Assembly: GCF_031844845.1 (NCBI RefSeq)
Contig: NZ_JAVRMB020000327.1
Location: 1-18,843 of the forward strand
From: Endozoicomonas sp031844845
Lineage (GTDB): Bacteria; Pseudomonadota; Gammaproteobacteria; Pseudomonadales; Endozoicomonadaceae
Direction: 5' to 3'
Length of the DNA: 18,843 nucleotides
The notes under the pieces were generated by a model that saw nothing but the letters and a program-made list of their open reading frames with translations, did not search any database and was not told the origin of the DNA. This document shows, piece by piece, positions 6,316 to 14,000 of this stretch; the first letter of the stretch is position 1; every line of letters begins with the position of its first letter. The translations under genes were made by a program, and so were the position numbers.

Positions 6316-6981
6316 TTAGTGCGCCTCACTGAATTGGGTATTGGGTGCAATCTTGAATTCCACCGCTTCAACCTGTTCTGTCTTCCAGCTGCGGATCGCC
6401 CAGATCAGCAGGCCGATCAGGAAGAAGGCGCTGGGTGCCAGCAGCATCAGACCATTTGGCAGGTACCAGCCACCGTTATTCACGGTTTTCAGGATTTCAA
6501 CACCAAACAGATTGCCCGCACCGAACAGCTCACGGAAGAAAGCAATGACCAGCAGTACACAGCCATAGCCCAGACCATTACCGAAACCGTCCAGAGCTGA
6601 CAGCATCGGGCCATTCTTCATGGCAAACGCTTCTGCCCGTCCCATAACGATACAGTTGGTGATGATCAGGCCAACAAATACCGATAATTGCTTGGAGATA
6701 TCAAAGGCGTAGGCCTTGAGAATCTGATCCACCACAATAACCAGCGACGCAATCACCGTCATCTGACAGATAATACGAATACTGTTGGGTATCTGGTTAC
6801 GAATCAGGGAAACGGCCAGGTTGGAAAAGGTGGTGACACCGATTACCGCCAGGGCCATTACCAGACTCACCTGCATGCTGGTGGTCACCGCCAGTGCCGA
6901 GCAGATACCGAGGATCTGCAGGGTAATGGGGTTATTTTTTACGACCGGTTCCAACAGGATATCTTTGGTCTTCACAGACAT
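6316..6981 (-). CDS. nqrD: Na+-NQR subunit D, integral membrane protein
   Basis: A 221-residue membrane protein homologous in pattern to NqrE. The early GICSAL and mid-protein ITNCIVMGRAEAFA segments carry the cysteines that complete the intramembrane Fe-S centre. The NCIVMGRAEA signature is diagnostic for the NqrD/RnfE family, and the adjoining NqrA-F genes settle it as NqrD. The ATG at 6981 overlaps the TAA stop of nqrC by one base (TAATG), a typical translational coupling. A soluble tail, about residues 200-221, lies after the last span. Confidence 0.96.
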   Translation of the reverse strand: MSVKTKDILLEPVVKNNPITLQILGICSALAVTTSMQVSLVMALAVIGVTTFSNLAVSLIRNQIPNSIRIICQMTVIASLVIVVDQILKAYAFDISKQLSVFVGLIITNCIVMGRAEAFAMKNGPMLSALDGFGNGLGYGCVLLVIAFFRELFGAGNLFGVEILKTVNNGGWYLPNGLMLLAPSAFFLIGLLIWAIRSWKTEQVEAVEFKIAPNTQFSEAH

Positions 6982-7778
6982 TATGCATCCCCCGCTTTCA
7001 GGTTATTAAGGAACGGTTTAAAACCGGTATCGGACAGCCAGAATTTAATCAGGTTGCTGACACCATTAGACGTCAGGGTAGCGCCAGCCAGACCGTCGAT
7101 CTGGCTCATTGCTGCAGGATTCGCTGCATCAACGCTCCCCTTAATGACTTTAAGTGCCACGTTTCCTCCAGCACCATAGATTTCCTTACCAGGCCAGCGG
7201 GATGTCCACCTCGGATTATTGACTTCACCGCCCAGTCCGGGAGTTTCCCCCTGTTCGAAGAAACCAAATCCCTTAACGGTATTCAGGTTATTTTCCAGCG
7301 CCAGAAAACCATACATGGTAGACCACAGACCATAGCCGTGTACTGGCAGGATCAGGGTCTGCATGTTGCCGTCTTTTTCCACCAGGTAGACTTTCGCCAC
7401 ATCCGCCTGACGCCGGATGCCGGCAATATCTGCGCCACCCGTTAACGATCTGGACTCAGCGGGATTTTTCGCCGCCATACGCTGGTCATACTGATCCACC
7501 GTTAGACCATCCGGCGTTTGCTCAATAAACTTGCCGGTTTTCAGATCCACCAGCCGAGGCTGGATCTGCAGGTAAAGTTCGTCAACCTCGGCGACACTCA
7601 GCGCTTTGGCATCCTGAGTCAAACCGGAAATGGCCAGAATATTGCGCTGAACATCCAGCTTCACATTCTGTTCCTGCAGCGGCTTCAGGAGCACTGCGGC
7701 CGCTGATACCAGTACCGAACAGATCAGTGACAGTACCACCGTCACCAGCAGCGTCTTTTTAATCGAATCGTTTCCCAT
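6981..7778 (-). CDS. nqrC: Na+-NQR subunit C, covalent FMN protein
   Basis: A 265-residue subunit with one N-terminal membrane span (about residues 9-30) and a periplasmic FMN-binding domain. GQGLW-type segments (HGYGLWSTMYGFLAL) and GETPGLGGEV are typical of NqrC/RnfG. FMN is attached by ApbE through a phosphodiester bond to a threonine, here T234 in DGLAGATLTS. The usual motif is (S/T)GAT; the residue before GAT is Ala in this protein. The GAT core and T are intact, so flavinylation is still expected. Its ATG overlaps the nqrB stop by one base (TGATG). Confidence 0.96.
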   Translation of the reverse strand: MGNDSIKKTLLVTVVLSLICSVLVSAAAVLLKPLQEQNVKLDVQRNILAISGLTQDAKALSVAEVDELYLQIQPRLVDLKTGKFIEQTPDGLTVDQYDQRMAAKNPAESRSLTGGADIAGIRRQADVAKVYLVEKDGNMQTLILPVHGYGLWSTMYGFLALENNLNTVKGFGFFEQGETPGLGGEVNNPRWTSRWPGKEIYGAGGNVALKVIKGSVDAANPAAMSQIDGLAGATLTSNGVSNLIKFWLSDTGFKPFLNNLKAGDA

Positions 7779-8977
7779 CAGGCCCGAGCCTCCCGACGCT
7801 TGATATTAGCCTCAACCACAAAATGGTCAATCAGCGGCGCAAACAGGTTGGCAAACAGAATAGCCAGCATCATGCCTTCCGGATACGCAGGGTTTACCAC
7901 GCGAATCAGAATCACCATCACGCCGATCAATGCGCCGAAAAACCAGCGACCGGTATTGGTCATGGACGCAGATACCGGATCGGTGGTCATAAAGATCAGA
8001 CCGAAAGCGAAACCACCCAGCACCATGTGCCAGTACCAGGGCACCGCAAACAACGGATTGGTGTCAGAGGTAATCAGGTTGAACAGCGTAGCCGTGGCAA
8101 TCATACCAATCATGGTACCGGCAACAATTCTCCAGGAAGCAATACCGGTGAACAGCAGAACCGCTCCACCAATAAAGATGGCCAGAGTGGAAGTCTCACC
8201 AACGGAACCCTGCATCACTCCGAGGAAAGCCTGCATCCAGCTAATGGAGTGTTGCAGTGCTTCCACACCACCCTGCTGGGCAACGCTGAGCATGGTGGCT
8301 CCGGAGAAACCATCCACGGCGGTCCAGACCAGGTCACCAGAGATTTGCGCCGGGTAAGCAAAGAACAGGAACGCACGGCCAGTCAGCGCGGGGTTCAGGA
8401 AGTTCTTGCCAGTACCACCGAACACTTCCTTACCGATCACTACACCGAAAGAAATACCCAGGGCAACCTGCCACAGGGGAATACTCGGAGGAACGATCAG
8501 GGCAAACAAAACGGAAGTAACAAAGAAACCTTCGTTCACCTCATGCTTGCGAACAATGGCAAACAGTACTTCCCAGAAACCACCGGCGGCAAACGTCACC
8601 GCGTAGATGGGCAGGAAGTAGATAGCGCCGTAGATCATATTATCCCAGAGACTGGCAGGATCATGTCCGGCCAGCATGGCGATCAGCATGCCGTGCCAGT
8701 CCGCCGGTGCAGACAGACCACCGGCGATGGCGGTATTGGCCTGGTAACCGACATTCCACATACCAAACAACATGGCCGGGAAGGTGCACAGCCAGACAAT
8801 ACCCATCATTCGCTTCAGGTCAACTGCATCACGCACATGACTGGTATTGTGAGTTTTATCCAGCGGTGTAAAGAGCAGCGTGTCAGCCGCTTCAAACAAC
8901 GCATAGAATTTTTCGTATTTACCGCCCTTGACGAAATGGGGCTCCATCGAGTCAAGGAGTTTTCTTAATGGCTTCAC
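7778..8977 (-). CDS. nqrB: Na+-NQR subunit B, membrane subunit with covalent FMN
   Basis: A 399-residue polytopic protein of the NqrB/RnfD family, usual length about 400-415. It forms the large membrane core that takes part in Na+ translocation and quinone reduction. The covalent FMN site is T228 in DGFSGATML, a full match to the ApbE motif. The N-terminal segment EPHFVKGGKYEKFYALFEAA is a hallmark of the family. The start is GTG at 8977, preceded by a near-perfect GGAGGGG eight bases upstream; the next ATG, codon 11, would cut into the conserved N-terminus less plausibly supported by a binding site. It follows nqrA by four bases. Confidence 0.96.
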   Translation of the reverse strand: MKPLRKLLDSMEPHFVKGGKYEKFYALFEAADTLLFTPLDKTHNTSHVRDAVDLKRMMGIVWLCTFPAMLFGMWNVGYQANTAIAGGLSAPADWHGMLIAMLAGHDPASLWDNMIYGAIYFLPIYAVTFAAGGFWEVLFAIVRKHEVNEGFFVTSVLFALIVPPSIPLWQVALGISFGVVIGKEVFGGTGKNFLNPALTGRAFLFFAYPAQISGDLVWTAVDGFSGATMLSVAQQGGVEALQHSISWMQAFLGVMQGSVGETSTLAIFIGGAVLLFTGIASWRIVAGTMIGMIATATLFNLITSDTNPLFAVPWYWHMVLGGFAFGLIFMTTDPVSASMTNTGRWFFGALIGVMVILIRVVNPAYPEGMMLAILFANLFAPLIDHFVVEANIKRREARA

Positions 8978-8981
8978 GGAT

Positions 8982-10319
8982 TTACCCCTCCAGCTCTATA
9001 CGGGTCAGATTGTCACGCAGCAGAGGGCCGTACTCGTATTTACCAGCACAGACAAACGCACACAGGGCCAGATCTTCTTCTTCCAACTCCAACACACCCA
9101 GTTTCTGAGCGGTCTCGGTATCGCCAACAATAATGGCACGAAGCAATTGTGTTGCCAGAATATCCAGAGGCATCACCTGTTCGTAGTTACCCACAGGAAC
9201 CATGGCACGCTCACCACCATTGGTGGTTGTGGTGAAGTTAAACAGACGGCTCTTGCTTAAACCGGAAGTCATCACTCGCAAAATGGAGAAACGATCAACC
9301 ATCGGGTTAACCCAACCCAGGAACAGACGCTCATCGCTATCTTCCAGAACCGATACCTGATTGTGGTAACGTCCCAGGTAGGCAAATGGGCCATTGGCAG
9401 TACGACCACCAAATACCGAGCCTGAAATTATACGGCTAACACCCGCCTTCAGTTCACCCGCAGCGATTTCATCGGTGCTGGCACCCAGGCGAGTGCGAAC
9501 CAGACGTGGCTTCTCAACCTGTGGTCCTGCCAGGGAAATCACACGATCAGTGTAAAGCTTACCGGTAGTGAACAGTTTACCCACGGCAATCACGTCCTGA
9601 TAACCGATCTGCCAGACAGTCTTTTTAGCAGAAACCGGATCCAGAAAATGAATATGAGTACTTGGCAGACCCGCTGGATGGGGACCGGAAAACTCTTTAC
9701 TGTTAGCAATGCCCGCAGGAATATTGGCCCCGGAAGCCTTACACAGGAAAATCTTGCCGCCACTGAGTTTGCCCAGAATATTAATACCCTGCTCAAACGC
9801 TTCAGCCTGCTCTTTGATCACCACTTCCGGATTCGCAGCCAGAGGATGCGTATCAATGGCAGTCACAAAGATAGAAGCCGGACGGGAACCCAGTGCCGGA
9901 ACTTTACTGAATGGACGGGTGCGCAGGGCAATCCAGAGACCTGCCTCATTCAGCAGTCCTTCAACCTGTTCCGCCGTAAGGCCTGCCAGTTCTTCCGCTT
10001 TATAGGCGGTGAAAGACGTTTCATCTTCCTTGTCATCAACATCAATAACAACTGATTGCAGAACCCGTTTGTCACCACGGTTAATTGCTGCAACTGTGCC
10101 ACCAGCCAATGCTGTGTACCGGATACCCGGTGTTTTCTTGTCGGTAAAGAGCAACTGCCCTTTCTTGACTCGATCTCCCGCAGCAACCGCCATGGTGGGC
10201 TTCATGCCCACATAGTCAAAGCCTGTCACGGCAACAGAACGCGTCGTCCTGCCTTCCGTGATGCTTTGTTCAGGCGATCCTGAGATCGGGAGATCCAGCC
10301 CCTGTTTGATTTTGATCAT
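8982..10319 (-). CDS. nqrA: Na+-NQR subunit A, cytoplasmic quinone-site subunit
   Basis: A 445-residue soluble subunit, the same length as characterised NqrA proteins. The N-terminus MIKIKQGLDLPISGSP and the following barrel-sandwich region (about residues 35-95, with VAAGDRVKKGQLLF) are typical, and the PHPAGLPSTHIHFLDPV segment in the middle is highly conserved. NqrA has no redox cofactor; in the family it contributes to ubiquinone binding and inhibitor sensitivity. It is the first gene of the operon. The ATG at 10319 has an AGG eight bases upstream. The promoter must lie in the 723-base gap to its left on the transcribed strand. Confidence 0.97.
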   Translation of the reverse strand: MIKIKQGLDLPISGSPEQSITEGRTTRSVAVTGFDYVGMKPTMAVAAGDRVKKGQLLFTDKKTPGIRYTALAGGTVAAINRGDKRVLQSVVIDVDDKEDETSFTAYKAEELAGLTAEQVEGLLNEAGLWIALRTRPFSKVPALGSRPASIFVTAIDTHPLAANPEVVIKEQAEAFEQGINILGKLSGGKIFLCKASGANIPAGIANSKEFSGPHPAGLPSTHIHFLDPVSAKKTVWQIGYQDVIAVGKLFTTGKLYTDRVISLAGPQVEKPRLVRTRLGASTDEIAAGELKAGVSRIISGSVFGGRTANGPFAYLGRYHNQVSVLEDSDERLFLGWVNPMVDRFSILRVMTSGLSKSRLFNFTTTTNGGERAMVPVGNYEQVMPLDILATQLLRAIIVGDTETAQKLGVLELEEEDLALCAFVCAGKYEYGPLLRDNLTRIELEG

Positions 10320-10424
10320 ACCTTTCGCCTAATCAATCAAGTGGAGGTCAGGAATACCCCGTCTCTCCGGTGATCGGGATCTGTCTGACGGATAGAGTAG
10401 TGATAAATAGAGGTCAGAGCCAAA

Positions 10425-10460
10425 TACAAAACTCCCGACAACCAGAACCTGGTCGGGAGT
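10425..10460 (-). terminator. Leftward terminator or attenuator hairpin in the nqr leader
   Basis: ACTCCCGAC (10431-10439) and GTCGGGAGT (10452-10460) form a perfect 9-bp GC-rich stem, with an inner CCAG/CTGG extension. On the minus strand it is followed by TTTTGTATTT. The hairpin lies about 110 bases upstream of the nqrA ATG in the same direction, so it either ends an upstream transcript or acts as an attenuator on the nqr transcript. Confidence 0.6.
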
Positions 10461-10642
10461 ACAGTATATTTTACCAGCAGAGAATTCAGAAAAGGGTGGG
10501 ACAATATCGAACCACACACAGCAAACTCAAGAACCAGAAGGCACTGAGGCAAGCAGCAGGATGCGGCACCGCCCACCTTTTCCAACGCTACTGCTGCGCG
10601 GTCTTTACCCCGGATAGCACTTAGACAATCCGTTCAGACAAC

Positions 10643-10670
10643 AAAAAAAAACCGGCTTTAAAAAAGCAGG
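10643..10670 (-). terminator. Intrinsic terminator, leftward
   Basis: CCGGCTTT (10652-10659) and AAAGCAGG (10663-10670) form an 8-bp stem with one mismatch and a 3-base loop. Read leftward it is followed by nine T (10651-10643). It probably ends the transcript of the giant metalloprotease gene, about 370 bases after that gene's stop codon. Confidence 0.65.
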
Positions 10671-11004
10671 ATTCTGATGGGCAAACAGATAGACACGCTT
10701 CGTAATTGAGAACTGTTGGTCTCTTATAATTAGTCAAAGCATGATCGGAAATTCCGTACCTGAGCCTTAATCCGCAACATCACCGATGAAAATGGTGGCG
10801 CAATTATAGAGAGACTGGAGGTGATATGCCATAGCGGCGGGCAGGATATTTTGCCAATACCTGCACCGTATTTGTTCCGGGAACAGTTCAGAACTATTCA
10901 TGCAGTGCGTATATAACTCCCTGCATGGCAATATCAGATAATACCCGCTTATAAAATTACGGGGACAAAGAGTCAAAATCCCAGCAGGACACATACCCGG
11001 AGCT

Positions 11005-11020
11005 TGAAACCAAAGTTTCA
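11005..11020. repeat. Small perfect hairpin just after the metalloprotease stop
   Basis: TGAAAC and GTTTCA pair perfectly around a 4-base loop, 23 bases beyond the stop codon and next to the 14-base homopolymer. No T run follows on the transcribed strand, so it is more likely a transcript-stabilising or pausing element than a terminator. Confidence 0.45.
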
Positions 11021-11023
11021 GAG

Positions 11024-11037
11024 CCCCCCCCCCCCCC
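11024..11037 (-). repeat. 14-base poly-G tract beside the metalloprotease stop codon
   Basis: Fourteen consecutive C on the + strand, that is G14 on the coding strand, begin five bases after the TAA stop at 11045-11043. Being outside the gene, length change would not alter the protein. It is long for a non-variable tract and may be a site of polymerase slippage or of sequencing error. Confidence 0.85.
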
Positions 11038-11042
11038 GGGTT

Positions 11043-14000
11043 TTACGGGTTCTCGCAACGGGCATTACCCTCAGCCAATACAGTATAAGGCTGTTGATCC
11101 AGTACTCTAATAGTCTGAAGTAATTCACTATATTTTGTGTTATCAGCCGGGTTTTCAATACGCATGGTATATTTGTATACACCCGGCGAAACACGGGAAT
11201 CGACAGAAAATGTGATACAGCTATGGGGTGAACCCGAATACACGGACTGGTTTGACGTATACCGCCGCTTAACACCGTCATCTGTCCAGGTTATTCCGGG
11301 AGGCAAGTTAATAAATTTGTATTGCCAAGCCTCATCAGTTTGGGATCCGTAGCCAATATCATTAAGTGTCGCCTGATAGAATCGTGTTAATGAACCACCT
11401 CTGAAAACAGGGCAAGCCTGCCAGTCATTACAGCCAGAACTATCGACCAAAGGCACATTTCGTGCCGGAGTCGGGGTGGATAAATCAACAAGAAAGCTGA
11501 TGGTCTGAGCACTCGAATCAAACTCAAGATTGTCAATCCTGAGACCTAGCGGTTTAAAGTTTAAATTACCGGTAATAGCGACATCAGCCTCATAACCAGA
11601 ATCAACTGCCCTTGTTTTAGGTGTTCCATCCAGTAATTGACCATTTTTATAGACAAGCAATCCACTGGTTATCTTGTCAAAGGCTTTATTATTCAAGCCA
11701 TAGTCAAGGGCGGTCGGCTGCCTGAATTCCAACCAAATATCAAAACCCGAATATCTCTGGTAATCAATTTTGACCGCTTTTTTGACATCTGCATCACTGT
11801 TCAAGTGATTGAGCGTAATACGATGGATGCCTGAGCCTGGCTTCAGTGAAACAACATTCTTATCGGTCAACCAGCCCATCTTGTATTTATCGTGCGCATT
11901 AACGCTATTGCCATAAAATCTTGCAGAACTGAGTGCATCAAACATGTTGTAGTACTTGTTTTCACATCGCCCAAGTAATACATCCTTGCAGTAGAGCACC
12001 GTACTGTGACCAGCCATTTGTTTTGTATGGAGAAACTCATGAAATACGACGCTGTCAAACTTCTTGAGGTTTGCACCATCAGGATTGGTGTAGCAAAGAT
12101 CCGGTCGCCAGTAGATTGGTGTTTTGTAAAAGCAATGATCCTGCAGATCGTCGGGTTTCAGGTAACTTGCTATCACTGATTTATCAGTGTAAGTCGTACT
12201 GCCTATGATAACATTACGTTCGTAAGGTGATGCTATTCCATTGAATAAAACTCTGTTCTGGGTATCATCCCAGACACTGATAATATAATCGAAGTTGTCC
12301 AGATTTAATGACCCTTGTTTTTTTGCCTGTGTGATGAGTGTTAAATTGGTATAGTCTATTTTATTAAGAGCCCGACCCCAGTCTCCACTATCAATATCAT
12401 ACCAGCCAAACTTAGCAACGGTTCCAAACCCTTCCTTATGATAGCTATTGCTTCTAATCAGGGCGTCCACCTGATTAACAATCCGGTCTTGCAGTGTATT
12501 GATATCAAACCTGGCTGCTTTCGCCTGATCTTTTAGATATATGACGGCGACGTTGTGAGGTATTTCAACACGCCTCTTCAAAACGCCTTTGGTGGACGAT
12601 GTCCTGACCGTATTTCCCCCTTCTGACCTACCGCCGGGGGAAGAAGGCTTAACCGTGCTTTCCTCTTCTGACATAACGATGGCGGAAGGGCTAACCCGGT
12701 ATTTCCCTTCTGACGCACCGAACTCGTCTTTAATCAGGCTGTTGATCTCTTCTACTTGATCCATTAATAAAATAATTTGACGCGCCTCTCCCCCCCCGCC
12801 TGCAATCACAGCAGGCATACGGGTAAAAAATGCGCGTGTTGACAATGTGAGTTTACTGTCCAGCAAACCCCTGTTCTGCCTGAGCAGCTTATCTCGTCCC
12901 GACGCAAGGCTATAACTCAGAAATACCAGGTGTTCTATCTGTTCCTGATTACCGTCTGATAAAGACTGTCCATTTATCGTCGTACAGTTACCGGTGAGAA
13001 ACATTTTTCGAGTATTCAGATCAATGTTCAGCGAGTCCAAAATGTTGTTCTTAAGGTACTCCAATTCCGAGCCCTGAATTGAATAGCCTGCCCCTTTGGA
13101 CAACGCCGTCCTTAATATTCTGACAAGATCCGTCAAATCATCATGCAAAGACTGGTACGCAACCTGTGCAGCCAATTGAACACCCTTCTCGTTAACCAGC
13201 CGTTTCAAGGGTCCGGTAAGCGGCACGTACCCCCGTAAAGGACAGGGGGAAGAAGGCATAACCGTGTACTCCGCTTCTGACGCAACACTGGCGGAAGAAG
13301 GCCTGACCCTGCTTTCCCCTTCTGACGCACGGATACTATCCTCAATCAGTCCATTTATCTTTTTGATTTTAGCCATTAATGGGATAACTTGCCGTGCCTC
13401 TCCCGACGTTTCTGGAATCCTGACAGGCAGGCGGGTAAAAAATGCGTCTGATGATGAGATGCGATCACTGTCCAGCAAACTCCCATGCTGGCAAAGCAGA
13501 ACGTCACGCTCGTGTGCAACATTATAAATCATAAATGCCAGGTGTTCTCTCTGTTCACGGTCAGTAGCCAATAACGGCTGTCCGTCCATCGTCGTACAGG
13601 GTTTGAAATATTCTCCACCAGCGAGAAATTTTTGTCGCGTTTTCAGAGCAGCGTTCAGCGTGTCCAAAGGAACCCGGAGGTACTCCAATTCTGAACTCTG
13701 AATTGAATCCTCAGCCCCTTTGGACAACGACACCTTTAACATCTTGACTAAATCCGTCAGATCATCGCTTAAAGATTGGTATGCAACCTGTGTGACCCAT
13801 TGAACTCCCTTCTCGTCAACCAGCTGTTTCAAGTGGCGGGGAAGTTGCACAACGCCCATTTGCTGACAGTCGGGACTTCTGTTTTTTCGGGTATTTTTAG
13901 CCAGACTTACCGTCTGGCTGGCGCCTGCAATTTTTTCAAGCTGGTCAACAATTTCCTGCATCTCGTCATATTTGGAGAACTTAGCTGACTTTGAACTCTT

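Larger units (their letters stand above)
10320..11042. other. Gene-free nqr leader region with two leftward hairpins
   Basis: This 723-base stretch between the metalloprotease stop and nqrA has no open frame with recognisable motifs. It holds the nqr promoter somewhere, two terminator-like hairpins for leftward transcripts (listed separately), a small hairpin, and a 14-base C run at its right edge. A possible promoter on the minus strand is TTGAGT at 10530-10525 with TATTGT at 10506-10501, an 18-base spacer, which would point at the second hairpin. Confidence 0.5.

Noticed and set aside
7823..8968. 381-codon plus-strand frame
   Set aside because: Shadow of nqrB; low-complexity His/Gln/Asn composition and no motif.
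10337..10585. 82-codon minus-strand frame in the nqr leader
   Set aside because: It runs straight through the strong terminator-like hairpin and has no recognisable motif.
10767..10994. 75-codon minus-strand frame after the metalloprotease
   Set aside because: Cys-rich random-looking sequence without a Shine-Dalgarno site; it lies before the likely terminator but nothing supports it as a gene.
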